Shown here piece by piece: positions 22,849 to 35,251 of a stretch of DNA of 64,000 nt (the first letter of the stretch is position 1; each line of letters opens with the position of its first letter). The notes beneath the pieces are model-generated. The model was not told the DNA's origin. It saw only the letters and a list, made by a program, of their open reading frames with translations, and did no database searches. The position numbers were made by a program, and so were the translations under genes. This stretch comes from Haemaphysalis longicornis (Eukaryota > Arthropoda > Arachnida > Ixodida > Ixodidae), in the NCBI GenBank assembly GCA_013339765.2, contig CM023451.1, positions 152,233,123 to 152,297,122 of the forward strand. The letters run 5' to 3'.

Positions 22849-23718
22849 AGGCGCCATGCAGACAAAATAAGTTTGTTTCATTCGAAAGATTTGGTGTTTT
22901 AAAGAGCCCCCAGCGCATCCCCGGCAGCAAACAATGCTCTATTCCCTGAGAAATTGTTCAAGTTAAGTTAAAATTTTCATTATCCCGCCAAATCCTGCGT
23001 TTCGTGACTTCTGCCATGACGTCAAAGGGAAAGGTCTCCCAACAAAATTCAAGTGTTTAGGCTGCAGCGGACTGCGGAGCCTTGTTTACCATCAGTCCTC
23101 CTAGATGGCGCTACCATACTGCTCCGCACCGCTGTCCGCCTTTGCTTTGTTTTTGACTGTATTTACACCTGGCTTGTTTTTATTACGGTAGGCATTAATC
23201 GTTTCGTGAAACATGGGGTATGTTCGACAAATAGGGTCACGCAAGACACTGTCACAATCGGCCAGTGTCGTCTGAGACAACCCCAAAGCACCGCACTGCC
23301 GTGCAGCTATAGCAAGCATAGTGCGCGCAGTACCAACAGCAGTACGCACTGCCACGGTACTTCTACGTTTACGTGTACTACTTTCGTAACTTCCATTGTT
23401 TCACCCCCCCCCCCCCCCAATCCTTACGGTTATAAAACAAATATGAAAATACATTTAGCGAAAATAGCTCGTTCTGCAAGCTTATAAGCCCTGCCTAACT
23501 TGAGTTTGCTTTTGGCGGCCTCAGCCAATCGCACGGCTGTGCATATGACGTGAGATGTTCTGTCGCGGGAAATGAGCTAGTGAGTCGCATGACCATTCCC
23601 TTTTTCCCTAATTATACAGCTTATTTGAGTGAAGTTTACGTTAAAGGTGGTGTCAGCATGATTCTAACGAAGCAATCTTTCAAATGAACCCAGCTTATGT
23701 TTCGTCTGCAGGACACCT
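22849..23718. mobile_element. TTAA-flanked inverted-repeat element, family B
   Basis: TTAA (22845-22848) is followed by aggcgccatgcagac and about 40 further bases. These recur inverted before TTAA at 23719-23722, with matching gttcattYgaaagatt at the inner end. The 870-bp interior includes a 16-nt C tract at about 23403-23418 and an unrecognised ORF at 23053-23487. Confidence 0.78.
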
Positions 23719-26523
23719 TTAAGTTACCCGATAGTGCTGCATGCAGCTTATACAGAAAATTGCTTATGCATACAGAACATCGCATGCGTCCACACCGGCT
23801 AAAAGGCTACTTATTAAACCAGGCGCTCTGCAAGATGAACGGCTAAGGAAAACGGCGTAAAGATGCTGTGCTCATTGAAGGAATGAAGCGCTATTCGAGA
23901 GTACGTACTTGGTTATCTAACCCACACATCGTTCGTAGAACAGGGTTGTGAGCCGAATGAAATGAAAAGACGAGCTCGCTAGCTGACTAGAAGGAAATGC
24001 GTGATCGGGTAGAGGAGAGGGCGCGAAGGCGACGGCCCGAAGTGCCAGCGAGGAGAGAGAAGGGCTGGCCGCGTCTTTTCACAATCCGTGTAGCGAATTG
24101 AATGTTCGCTTCCCACGAAACGCATCTTACGAAACGATTAAGCACGCTTGCGAAGTTGAGCAAGTTTGTCAACTTTTACTGGAGAGTAGCGATTTGCGTG
24201 ACTTCAACGATTCTACCTTTGAGAATGTTAAATGTATACCCCACTTCGCGATGGCTAGTCGTATCCCGCCAACAGCATTAATATTCAGAAGCAACCCAAC
24301 AGAAGCAACCGGTGGTTGATTCTTATTATTGCTATGACGAAAAAACAAAACAAAACAAAAACGAAACAACAGCAGGTAGAGGACGATATGTGGTGCAACT
24401 GTATACCGACATCCAATCTGGGTTGTTAATGCCGATAAACACGCCGGCGGAGAGGGCCAACGGAAGACGAGATGAAGACCAGCACTGGCAACAAAGAGTG
24501 CACATGCAGTCCGGATATCAAGAGCAGCGCGTTCAAGGGGATCTCCGCTTATCATGGTCCCGAATTAGGGAAAAAGGAAGAGAAGAGACAGCTCCCGGGA
24601 TTTTCATTAGGCCTCGTACACATCGGTGCGACCTATCCTGAACCCTTCTTTGATACAGCGGAGCGACGACAATCTTGTCTTGCTCCCCCCGCACATGCCT
24701 CCTTATATCCCAGGCCCCGGTCGGATCAGTGGCTCGCCCTCTGCCGAGAAGAAGCCTCTCCTAAACCTATGCTGCTCGCGAGCGAACCGGATCCCTCCTC
24801 GTTAGCCCGGAGCAACAGCAGCAGAAGCGAAGCCCATAATCGCCCCGTCTCGCGCTTCTGCAGCCTCTTCCACGTTCCCGACGACACGACCGATCCGATG
24901 AGCAGAGGAAGCAGAAAGCGAAGGAAGGGGCGAAAAAAAGGAAAGAGCGGACAGGAAGCCGAGAAAAATTGGACGGGTTGATATTTTCGGCATTTTCCGG
25001 TGTCGGGTCGCGAACAGCCCCTGGCCAGGTCAGGTCGAAACGAGCTTCCTTTTTGCGAGATAATAGGACCGGCAGCTGTCGCTAACGCAACCATACGAAC
25101 GGCTCACGCGCCCCGAGGGGTCTTCTCCGTACTCGGCGCCGGCCAGCCGCCTCTCGTGTGTATATGAATCCGGATCCGCCGGAAGCAGACCTCTCCGCGT
25201 TCTATTTTTCTGCCTGTATCTATCTAGAGGTCCCGAGCTATTTTGTTTTTGACTTGCGCCGGCCTTTTTTTCTACCGCTCAGCGCTCCATTTTGTTCATA
25301 TTCTCTTTCCTCTTCGCAAGCGCGCTCGTAGCTGACAGTGCGCCGTAAAGTGAGGCTGCTATTTTCCCACCGGGAAATATCGGCACCCGCGGCACGCCGT
25401 CAGCATCACCTTCTCCTCATCATAATCTTCGTCTTGTGTGCGAAGGTTTTGTTATCTTCGCTTTTCCTTTTTTGTGTCTACGCTTTTCGTCGTTTGGGAG
25501 ATACAAGAAGAACGCCGTACAGAAGTGCGTCCAAAGGCAGAGCTCTATAGTACTTCAGTTTCCCGTTGAAGTCGCTCCTTTCACGTCGCATAACGGTGGT
25601 CCTCGATAAAGGTATTAGTGCTCGGGGAGGGGGGCAAAACGTTCGCAACCGCCACGTCGTTTTCTCTTCTATTTCAAAGAGAAGCGGAGGGGATTTAAGC
25701 TCGGCCGACGAGAGCGCGATCGAAGCTCGGAGGCTGCGTGTCTACGGGAAGGAGTTAAGAGGGGAACGCATATAAATGGCCCGGCCAAGGCATCTTATCA
25801 GGGCTAGACGTGAGTCAGCTTGGCTTGTAAACAGCCGCAGCCGTTGGACGATTTATTTTTCCCGCTCCTTATCCTGCTCTCGGGCCCAAAAACGTCTTTA
25901 ATACGTCAGCACTCATCGAGGCTAACAAGGATTGAGGAAGACGAGCGCCTTATCGAAGCGTGCACGATGGAAAGGAAAAGGGGTTGGCGCGGAGGTGGTA
26001 GCGAAAAAAAAAAAAAAAAAAAGCCGGAAACCAAGAAAAGGAAATTTGTGTATCTCCTAGCCGAAACCAACAACATGACGTTTCTTTTTTTTTTTTGCAA
26101 CACTTTTGCATAGCATCAGCACATCAGCGTAGGAAAAAAAAAGAAAAAAAGAAAACGAGTGCATTCCTTTAACCCCTCGGAACGGAAATAGTATCTCGAC
26201 ACGCGAATTTCCCCGTGTGTAAGAACGGCCTCGGTGTCCTTATTGAACAAAAAGCGTTTGCCTGATATTCGATACCCGGACGTAATTGAATTGATAGCGG
26301 CAAAGTGAGATATCGCGTAACACTGAAGATATGCCAAAGAAAAGTGCGGAATAAGAATTCCTACATCCTTGTGGGCAATTAGTCTTCCATGTATTACTTA
26401 GCCAGTTATTGTCTTTTAGAGCATGCTAGTCATAGACCTGTAAAAGTGCCATTCTTCGATTTATTTCCTGAAAAGAAAAAGTTGAGCCCGAAAGGTTGCC
26501 GTTTCCTCTCAGTTAAGAATTAA

Positions 26524-26660
26524 AGGGTCTCTACAACACTTCCGATAAACGCTTTCACTCCTTGGCGTGTGGAAGCATTGTGAAAGCATCGCCAGCACGG
26601 AGCGGCACTGTGTGATTTGCTCGTCGCAGCAGATCCACCTTACGTTTTTGCTTTGCTTTA
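26524..26660. mobile_element. Family A fragment, truncated
   Basis: After TTAA (26520-26523), agggtctctacaacacttcc and the following gataaacgctttcactcctt and gcggcactgtgtgatttgct match family A; the right half is lost. Confidence 0.7.
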
Positions 26661-26821
26661 CCCCCTCTATCCACGCCTTTTTTCTCCCTTTCCTTTTTCT
26701 CACAAACAGTACAGCAGGCCAAAACTTCTACTGCAGGCCGACCTCTCTGTGTTTTCTTTTATTTCAATGAAATTACGAAAGCTACCGACTAAGTAGGCGT
26801 GTACGGCTGATTTGCTCTGAA

Positions 26822-27169
26822 AGGGACCCCGCAAAACTTTCGATAAACGCTTTCACTCTTTCCTTCGCCTCTGGAAGCATCGTCAAAGCTCAGCACAGAG
26901 CGGCACTGTGTGATTTGCTCGTCGCAGCAGAACCCTCCACCTTCCGTTTCTGCTTTGCTTTGTGGCTTTTTTCTAAAGTGGCCATCGATTGCGTTTATTG
27001 CTTTAACTGAAAGAAAGCCGGTCAATAGCCGCTACGCCACTGTAATGACGTAATTCGAGCACTCGAAGAACGCCAAGCCCGGAAAAGGAAGAAAAATTCC
27101 GTGAGGTTTGACTACGTTCTGCAAGCATTTAGGATTTAGAAAAGTTTCAAAAATGGTTACAGAGTCCCT
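26822..27169. mobile_element. TTAA-type inverted-repeat element, family A copy 2
   Basis: The left end agggaccccgcaaaactttc and right end ggttacagagtccct flank a 348-bp copy that keeps the shared core (gcggcactgtgtgatttgct, gacgtaattcgagc). The flanks tgaa and tcaa look like a mutated TTAA pair. Confidence 0.78.
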
Positions 27170-27254
27170 TCAAGTTCAAAGAAAACATGACATTTCCTTC
27201 AGTGGAGGCCAACAACAAGCCCTTCAGTTATCCAATTTGACGTTTCATTTTTAA

Positions 27255-27720
27255 AACCAATTTGGTTTTTCAGCCCCGAAAACCTTTCAAGCAGCTTAAC
27301 GCATCAATAAAGGTGGCATATAATTTCATTTCCTTCAGCCCCTTTCCTTATTCGCTGTGTCGGCTTTCCAATATATATTCCACGCTTTCGAACAAAGAAA
27401 CTACATTACTAAATCAATTTTCTCCTCAACATATACAACCTTTCAGACGTGTATTGCAAAAAAACCTAGTGCCATAATAAAACCGGCATATAATTCAATT
27501 TCTCCGACGTCTTTGCTAATTGGCTTTGAGCGCTTTCCAATAAATATTTCGCGCTATGGAACAAAGCAACTCCACTGCTAAACCAATTTGTTCTTAATTA
27601 AAAAGCGAACGCCGTTTAATAGAAGCGGCTTGTAATTGCACTTTCTTCGGCGCCTTCGATAATTGGCTGCGAGGGCTTTCCGATAAATATTTCGCGCTCA
27701 CAAACCCAGAAATTCCGTGC
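27255..27720. repeat. Diverged tandem repeat, about three units
   Basis: Blocks like ggcatataattYaatttc, ttggctttgagcgctttcca and ataaatatttcgcgct recur in order three times at spacing of about 110-190 bp. Units are heavily diverged. Confidence 0.65.
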
Positions 27721-28361
27721 TGCCACCAGTCCGAGCTCGCCATTTTTTGCAACGAAAGCGTTTCCATATGCGAGTGGAAATTAGCAGCTAGTCAGCTGCC
27801 GTCGTAAGTGACCCGCTTCCCCCCAAAAAATCCGCCACACGAACGGCACGACACACATATCATGAAATAAAATGGAGAGCTGGATTACAGGCTCTGCGCA
27901 ACCACGAGAGACTTCCCGTCTGATGCGACTCCTTCAGTTATACAGCGCTTTAACAAGACAATAAAAAAACTAAGCCTTAGAACCAAGGAGACACCATGGT
28001 TAAGTGATAACGCAACAATCTAATACTTCTTCCAGTAGCTCACTTAAGATTATTATAACGTAGGGAAATGGAGTAAATAAAACAAGAACATATAATTACT
28101 GCCGATACTACGTGCGTCTACGTGCTAGCTGCGCTTTACTGCTAAAGAAAACAACAGCCATGGCCACCAACTTTGCGCGCTGGCAATTCAACGGATGTTT
28201 ACGAAACCACGCCGGACGGTCGCGATACTTCGCAAGCCCCTTCCAGCTGTTCTACTGACCAACCCGCTGAGCACCGCCTCCTGAGCAGAGCTGCAGTCGC
28301 AACTGGCAGCTCTATATAGGAGGAGGCAATGTCGGCTGCAGCCTCGAAGTTGTGCGCTTAC

Positions 28362-28528
28362 CCTTGTTGCTAAAGTCGTCCGCCAGGATGATCTCCTTGA
28401 TGAGCCCCGGCGGCGAGCGGTTGAGCACGCTGGTGGCCGTGCGCAGCAGCGTCGTCCAGTGCTCGTTGTGGAACGGCACCACCACGCTGGCCGTGGGCAG
28501 CTTGGCCGAGTAGCGCTTCTTCTGGCAC
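28362..28528 (-). CDS. GALNT: GALNT-family glycosyltransferase, catalytic-domain exon (first of four seen)
   Basis: This exon encodes 55 residues beginning CQKKRY and ending DDFSNK. It contains [24 protein letters not shown] and EIILADDFS, which are the nucleotide-binding start of the GT-A domain of polypeptide N-acetylgalactosaminyltransferases. These Golgi enzymes transfer GalNAc from UDP-GalNAc to Ser/Thr, starting mucin-type O-glycans. The acceptor is cag before 28528 and the donor is g|gtaagc after 28362, with one overhanging base at each end. The final g joins ag of the next exon to make Glu, giving [16 protein letters not shown] without a break. The SPP, KKPLEDY and WFM motifs resemble GALNT10 and related invertebrate pgants; the exact paralogue is inferred. 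The family normally has an upstream cytosolic tail, membrane anchor and stem. I found no exon for these between 28529 and 64000. Confidence 0.93.
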
Positions 28529-29640
28529 CTGCATGCGCACGAACACAAGAAAAGCTCGTCAAATACCGCGGGCACAAATACACAACATAAGACGGCAACT
28601 GGGGCGGGAATTGTTTTTTCCACAGGGCCCTCGTTGCGACTGCCATAGCAGGCTACCTTATGCGGCAATAAAAAATTATTTTATTTGCCATTTTGGACCA
28701 CCCAAGCGCTTTATTTACCCATAGAATTTCTATTCGGAGACCAGGGGCGCTATTACAGAAGGCCAGAGTTCTGCCTACTTCCTAGTTTCTAGCTGCGGTT
28801 ATGAAAGTAGTGATAGTGCAGCATCCGATACATTTCGAGCGGAATCGGCGCAATCGCGTGCAGTGCGCCTGGCACGATTCAGCGCGTCGTATTGGACCCG
28901 CTTATACGGCTTAATAATATAAAGTACGGCTTATGATATCGTCCGCATGCAGCGCCATCTGAAATCGATCACACCTTGCCTTGCGCGAAACCCGAAAGTT
29001 GGAAAACACTGCAGCCGCCGGAAATCGCGCGTCAACCACGCCACGTTTGCAATTTTTTTTTTTCTCGCGAAGTACGCACGCTAGAGGAATACGAATTGCA
29101 GTTTTAAGCAATTCCCTGGCTTGCACATAACTCATAAAAATATGGGAAAAAAGCAAAAAATGCGCGTGTACAGCATGTTCGTTCTCTCGTGGAATCACCC
29201 AGGGGGAAGAGCATGCGGCGTCGGAACAAAGTTTGTCTCAGTAATGTTGGCACCGTTCGTGGCTTTCGTGTCCTACCCTCATCTGCAGTCGTCTCCCGAA
29301 TTGTATAAAACCCCCCACCCAGCAAGTCTTACCACGAAACGTGACCCATGCCTGGAACCGGACAAAAATGTGTCCGTCGGTCAAGTCCTAGCGTCGCCGT
29401 GACGACCATCATCAGCATTAGTTGTTTCTGAAGGCGGATCCCGTTTTTCACGGGAGACTGGCAGGATGCGAGGAACGGGAGCGGGGTCAGCTGGGCTGGT
29501 CCTTACAAGAAGGAATTGCTCCGCACCCGCACACTCTAGTGGTGTTTCTCAGACGCACCAACTGCTAATCTGCAACGCCCACACACACCCCCTGCCACTG
29601 TAACGAACGTTTAACCTTGACGGTAACGAGTGCACTTTCT
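28529..29640. other. Upstream of the first visible GALNT exon, no gene seen
   Basis: This is presumed intron if the N-terminal exons lie further right. I recognise no exon, promoter or element here. Confidence 0.5.
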
Positions 29641-30784
29641 TTCGAAATGGCAAGCACAGTCACACAGAAGAGGAACAAGACACGCTACTTCGAGCGAAAC
29701 AAAGCAGAGAGCGAAACCTGAGTCCTGCGGAAGAAGATTTGAAATTCGTGGCCCATTAGTCCAATGGGGAACGAGAAAGTTGATAGCGCCGCGTACACTA
29801 ATTTCGTTTGGCCCGCATGAGGGAAGCAGAATTGATGCCGCTGCCACCATTTGGCTCTGTGAAAGCCGTGTGGGGATCACGAAGGGCGAAATGTAGTGCA
29901 CACACTCTTTCATTTGCTTAAAAGGAATGATAAAAATGTCGAGCGACGGCAAGCTCACAGAACCGGAGGGGAACGGCCGAGATGGCCATGCGCTGAGCTT
30001 GCTCCCATGAGATTCGGTTGCGAAGGGCATTCTGCGCAGCAACACTTTTCTCTACACCACCGTGCCACAGCCCATTAAAACCCTGCAAGTTAGTATTAAC
30101 ATAAGTGCGCCGTTTCGATATACACGGCTCCAGAACCTGGAACTACTTTCTAGATTTTGCTCCTGTTTCAGTTCAAACCCACTTGGTAAGAACAGGCTTG
30201 TTTTGGAAGCACCAGTTCGGTGCTGGCTTCGGGTAACAGAACGAAACGTGTCGTTCTGGGAACCGCAAAAAACGAATTTTTGAAGAGGTGAGCAGCAAAG
30301 CGTTCGGATACCCTAGTTTCCCTAGTGTTACGTTCGCGCACCTCACTTAATTATTATCGATTCTATCGTTTGAATTTAACTCCTAGCATTCATCAAATTG
30401 TTGAGCCTTCACCAAAAGTCCTGTTGCGGCAAGCAGTTGACACGAGCTTCCACAACGCGGAACTAAACAAAGCTCAGGACGGAACGAAGACAGAGGCTGC
30501 ACACACACACAACAGCCGCTGACTACGCACAAAAGTTTACTTTCCATACGGCAATATAATATTCTCTATATTCCCACTGCTTAAAGAGCCAACTGCACTC
30601 AAATTTCACCTCAACCAAATTTATTTCTTATGTTGTGTAAGTACCACAAATCAGCTGAGACAACGAGTGGTAGTAGCCCCCGTGAAATGCCTCGTTACTC
30701 AGGCAGAAGCGTTCAAAAAAAGCTCCGCCGCAGACCACGCTGCACCTGCCCGCGTATCAGCCATGACGCGCCTGTAACGCTCAC

Positions 30785-31062
30785 CAGGTTCGAATGAAAT
30801 TTATTGATTTCCCACACAGTACAAACCACTCTATGCAAATTTTGGTCCACGACTAGGTACCCTCCAGCATATAATTGTGGAATGCGCTCACACCTAGCCC
30901 TACCACCCCTCTCCACCTGTTCCTTTCCTGAGCTGTGGGAGACACTATTACCAGCTGTCAACCGGAGGACCAGACTCTCCTGGTGACACGGGCCAAGACG
31001 GCGAGGGCAACGCATGGATTCCCGGACTAGGGTGTCCACTCTCACATTTGAGCTCATTAAAT

Positions 31063-31063
<1 letters not shown>
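30785..31063 (+). mobile_element. LINE ORF2 C-terminus, damaged copy
   Basis: The same sequence as 33755-34029, but the frame is broken by small indels. Conserved pieces are CKF, LALPPLSTCSFPELWETLL and the 3' end ggattcccggactag followed by about 40 bp and the CT tract. Confidence 0.72.
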
Positions 31064-31129
<66 letters not shown>

Positions 31130-31200
31130 CCTCTCATCCTCTCCTCTCTCTCTCTCTCTCTCTCTCTCCTCTCTCCGGGTGGCCGGAGAGAGAGAGAGAG
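31064..31200 (+). repeat. CT-rich tract at a LINE 3' end
   Basis: (CT)n with few interruptions to about 31178, then a short linker and (GA)n at 31185-31200. It directly follows the LINE end gagctcattaaatg. ORFs of alternating Ser and Leu here are not genes. Confidence 0.95.
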
Positions 31201-31458
31201 CTGCCATCCATGCAGCTGGAAAACTAATCGAGCTCTGCTACGAGCGCTTCACGCATTTGCTGCCCCGTGCGCGGGCAGGACTTGCGCGCAGGTTTGCTCC
31301 AGAGCATCTGACCGTCCGGCCGCTCGCTGGACGGCTGCAACGTCACTTCAATGGCCGCGCTCTTCTCGATTTCGGTTTCACAATCGCCGATTTTTGGTGA
31401 CCGCTTGCGGCGTCCATGCGCGTATTTCAGCTGTTGTATTTTGCATCTTGCTTTCTTT

Positions 31459-32947
31459 CGCCTCGAGCTTCGCGATCGCTGCGCCGCCTGCCGCCGCTTC
31501 TCCCGCGGCGCTTACGGGATGTCCGCTGCAGCAGCTGATAAAGGCCTCATGCAGTGTTTGTTGGTTCTCTTTCGCTTCTTTTGCCTTTTCGCGCCCTAAA
31601 CATCTTGTTATGGTGACGTCTGTAAGCAGAGTACGTTTAGGGCGCTTTAAAAAACAGCTGCGTCGTGATTAGAGTTGTCAGAGTGCTGGAACGCCAATAA
31701 GAGCTAGCCGGGGGCGCGGTACTGCGCGCTTCTTCGCCGCTCTTACGGGCGTCGGCGACGGCAGCGGCACATCACCACTGTCACCTCCGAATAGCTCAGG
31801 CGCAAGTGAATTCTACTGACGTCTCGTTTAGACGTGATATTGGCACAGTGAGAGGTTGGTTTCGTTTTGCAGCGCGAACAACGAATTCAGCCTTGTTTTG
31901 AATGTATACATCGTACAAAAATATCATTCGGGGAGGTTATTACCTAATACCTGACAATAACTTGTGCCTTTTATATAAATAGAGGCCACGCGACCATGTT
32001 AAGTATATTCCAAGTCTGTGGTTCGTTAAATATGCGCCCGCTCCCGCCTGATAGCATGGACCAAGAAGAGTTAATGAAACCACGGAAAAATAAATGGTCT
32101 GCCAAATCCGGAAGCAATGCAATAGCTCGTGCGGGAATAAAAAAAAACACTGTGCAGCTTCACAAATCCTGTGTTCGTCTTACCTTAAGCAAATTTGAAC
32201 TCACTAGACCAACTAGATGAGGAATGCAGTGATATTTCCCTCTACAGGGAGGGGGAGGAGGGGGCGCTTAGATATCATTGTGTACAAATGTGAAGCCAAA
32301 TCGAGAAAAGACAGTTTTAGTAAATCACACACAAGCTGCCCGTTCACCTTTATTTTGTTTTTCGACTTTAACGAACAGGGGATCACTCGGTGGACGAATT
32401 TTTTGAAGTATACAGTAAGGAAGTTCACAAGCGATACAAGGTGTCGTTGAAAGAGTGTGGTATCTGGTAAGGCTCTCTGATTTCACTTCTGTGCTAAATT
32501 CTGCAAGCTCGCTGCAGCTGTGTCATATGATGATGTTTCGAAGAAGCGTTTTAGTGACGGCCGTGGATATAAGCGAAGTATATATGTAACCGATGACTGT
32601 TTGGGGAAGCTCACCTCGCGACAAGACCGACCCAGCCGTAAACCCTTTGTGCTGACTCTCGCATATAATTTTGCATTATCCATCGTACTTATTGCGTAGA
32701 ATGTCCGTGATATTTATGCCACATTGGCTTGTTCAGGGTAGCGATCAATATCCGAGATATGAAGCGAAAATGGCGGGCTGTCAGGGATGAGTGCTCCACT
32801 AGAATATGAAAGCACACGAGACCGATTTACATCGCAGTGTGTAGCCATAGCATGAGCATCTGACTCGAACGCTGGCTTACGGAGGTACTGTAGTAAATTT
32901 TAGGGCAGTGTAATTTAAAACAGTCCAGATAAGGTTTTGGACGGGCC
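31459..32947. other. Spacer between the two long repeat units, no gene seen
   Basis: I recognise no element or conserved ORF. There is a GC-rich stretch to about 31790, then AT-richer DNA. Confidence 0.5.
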
Positions 32948-33754
32948 ATGCGCTGAGCTTGCTCCCATGAGATTCGGTTGCGAAGGGCATTCTGCGCAGC
33001 AACACTTTTCTCTACACCCCCGGAAACAGCCAAATTTCGAAAGGGCAAGCAATACAGAAGAGGAACAAGACCCGCTACTTTGAGCAAAACAAAGGAGAGA
33101 GCGAAACCTGGAACTACTTTCTCGATTTTGCTCTTGTTTCAGTTCAAACCCACTTGGTAAGAACAGGCTTGTTTTGGAAGCACCAGTTCGGTGCTGGCTT
33201 CGGGTAACAGAACGAAACGTGTAGTTCTGGGAACCGCAAAAAACGAATTTTCTAAGAGGTGAGCCTTTCTAAGCAAAGCGTTCGGATACCCTTTACGTTC
33301 GCGCACCTCACTTAATTATTACCGATCCTATCGTTTGAATTTAACTCCTAGCATGCATCAAATTGTTAAGCCTTCAACCGAAAATTCCTGTTGCGGCAAG
33401 CAGTTGAACACGAGCTTCCACAACGCCGGAACTAAACAAAGCTCAGGACGGAACGAAGACAGAGGCTCACACACACACACAGCGCTGACTACGCACAAAA
33501 GTTTACTTTCCACACGGCAATATAATATTCTCTATATTCCACTGCTTAAAGCCAACTGCACTCAAATTTCTCCTCAACCAAATTTATTTCTAATGTGTAG
33601 TAAGTACCACCAAATCAGCTGAGACACGAGTGTTAGTAGCCCCGTGAAACGCCTCGTTAATCAGGCAGAAGCGTTTAAAAAAGCTCCGCCGCAGACCACG
33701 CTGCACCTGCCCGCGGATCAGCCATGACGCGCCTGTAACGCTCACCCAGTTCGA

Positions 33755-34029
33755 ATGAACTTATGCTTTCCCACACAGTACAGCGCTCTATGCAAATTTT
33801 GTCCACAGCTAGGTACCCTCCAGCACATAATTGTGGAATGCGCTCACAACCCAGCCCTACCACCCCTCTCTACCCGTTCCTTTCCTGAGCTGTGGGAGAC
33901 ACTGTTGAACAGCTGTCAACCGGAGGACCAGACTCTCCTGGTGACACGGGCCAAGACGGCGAGGGCAACGCATGGATTCCCGGACTAGGGTGCTAGGGTT
34001 CCACTCTCACATTTGAGCTCATTAAAATG
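33755..34029 (+). mobile_element. LINE ORF2 C-terminus (I-clade-like), better preserved copy
   Basis: An open frame to the TAG at 33986-33988 reads LCKFCPQLGTLQHIIVECA, a CxxC...H....C knuckle typical of LINE ORF2 C-termini. It continues FPELWETLLNSCQPEDQTLL and RAKTARATHGFPD. The short 3' UTR leads straight into the CT tract. Confidence 0.8.
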
Positions 34030-34035
34030 CTCTCT

Positions 34036-34066
<31 letters not shown>

Positions 34067-34163
34067 TCTTCTACTCTCCTCTTCTCTCTATCATATCTAC
34101 TCTCTCTCTCAGAGTCTCTGCTCTCTCTATCTTAGCTCGGGGGGAGGAGAGAGAGAGAGAGAG
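34030..34163 (+). repeat. CT-rich tract at a LINE 3' end, second copy
   Basis: Interrupted (CT)n to about 34136, then ggggggaggagagagag. It corresponds to 31064-31200. Confidence 0.95.
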
Positions 34164-34752
34164 CTGCCATCCATGCAGCTGGAGAACTGATCGAGCTCTG
34201 CTACGAGCGCTTCACCCATTTGCTAACCCGTGCGCGGGCAGGAGTTGCGCGCAGGATTGCTCCCGAGCTGCTGACCGTCCGGCCGCTCGCTGGACGGCTG
34301 CAACGTCACTTCAATGGCCGCGCTCTTCTCGATTTCGGTTTCAAAATCGCCGATTTTTGGTGACCGCTTGCGGCGTCCATGCGCGTATTTCAGCTGTTGT
34401 ATTTTGCATCTTGCTTTCTTTTTCAGCAGACTATACGGAAATAGTGTTTTCAAGTGGTCGAAATTTTGAGTGCAGATGGCCTTTAAATAGATTACATAGA
34501 TCAGAACCAATACAACAGAAAATGCTACCGTGCTGCTGGAATAAAATTTAAAAATCGGCATATTTAACAGGTATACGTATATGAAACCATTGCCCACCCA
34601 CTACGTGTACTATGAACGCACGAATTGCCACGGTCATGGAAGTGGATAAGTATTGTATTTTAAGTGCTTCATTTCTTAAAAATTCAATTATTAACTGCCG
34701 AAGAACCTACTTTCAGCTTCCTAAACGACGACCAAAGCGATTATCTGTTCAA

Positions 34753-34987
34753 CCCGCCGCGGTGGCTCAGTGGCTAAGGCGTTGCGCTGCTGAGCACGAG
34801 GTCGCGGGTTCGATTCCCGGCCGCGGCGGCCGCTTTTCTGATGGAGGCGAAAAGCAAAAACGCCCGTGTGTACGAGATTTCGGCGCACGTTAAAGATCCC
34901 CAGGTGGTCAAAATTAATCCGGAGCCCTCCACTACGGCGCCTCATCGCCTGCGTTGCGTCGGCGAGTTAAAACCCTACAATCAATCA
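34753..34987 (+). mobile_element. tRNA-derived SINE, Ruka-like
   Basis: The head has a pol III A box tggctcagtgg (34763-34773) and B box ggttcgattcc (34807-34817). The body has gtgtacgagatttcggcgca and ccctccactacggcgcctc, and the tail is acaatcaatca. A perfect 13-bp duplication, attatctgttcaa, sits at 34740-34752 and 34988-35000. From memory it matches Ruka, a SINE family of hard ticks. Its tRNA-like part is not a functional tRNA. Confidence 0.92.
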
Positions 34988-35097
34988 ATTATCTGTTCAA
35001 TGGTCAACGAAGTTTGCTCGCGCGAAAATGAAGAAAGCCCTCCCGCGGGAGCAGCGAACATAAATGCAGCGATGTGCTTGGGGTATCCTAACATTTA

Positions 35098-35249
35098 CAG
35101 TAAACTCCCGTTACGACGAACTGAAAAGGACCGTGAAAATTTGTTCGTATTATCAGGCATTCGTTTTAAGCGGGTGTTTTTTTTTTTCATTGTGGACGTT
35201 ACAGGAGAGCAAAAGTGTTGTTCGTCTTAACCATGGACTTCGTCAACTG
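35098..35249. mobile_element. Small pogo-like MITE candidate
   Basis: TA-flanked ends tacagtaaactcccgttacg and the inverted right end with gttcgtcttaac...actgta share tacagt and gacgaac. The cagt...cgaa pattern is that of pogo-type elements. The right arm is diverged. Confidence 0.5.
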
Positions 35250-35251
35250 TA

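Larger units (their letters stand above)
13893..28361 (-). other. GALNT intron (14.5 kb) with LINE and inverted-repeat elements
   Basis: The intron lies between donor ag g|gtaagc and acceptor gtgcag|agcaac. Recognised elements are listed separately. In the remaining parts (about 15982-17055, 18240-19816, 20271-21038, 22123-22844, 23723-26516 and 27721-28361) I see no gene. Notable are a gca/tga-rich short tandem at 16976-17032, a GT/GC-alternating run at 20449-20486, GC-rich purine-rich DNA at 24450-25760 and poly-A/T tracts near 26007-26150. Confidence 0.8.
29641..31458 (+). repeat. Long repeat unit 1 with LINE 3' end and CT tract
   Basis: From about 29988 (tgcgctgagcttgctcccat) to 31458 this matches 32948-34424 in the same orientation at high but imperfect identity. 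An additional block at 29645-29716 occurs at a different place in the second unit (33040-33105), so one unit has been rearranged. The match continues across the LINE end, the CT tract and about 270 bp beyond it. Confidence 0.8.
32948..34424 (+). repeat. Long repeat unit 2
   Basis: Second copy of the 29.9-31.4 kb unit, ending at the shared ttttgcatcttgctttcttt. Differences are scattered substitutions and 1-10-bp indels, plus the moved block at 33040-33105. Confidence 0.8.

Noticed and set aside
31061..31672. 203-codon open frame starting with Ser-Leu repeats
   Set aside because: The start is a CT microsatellite; the remainder has no recognisable family and is part of a duplicated repeat.
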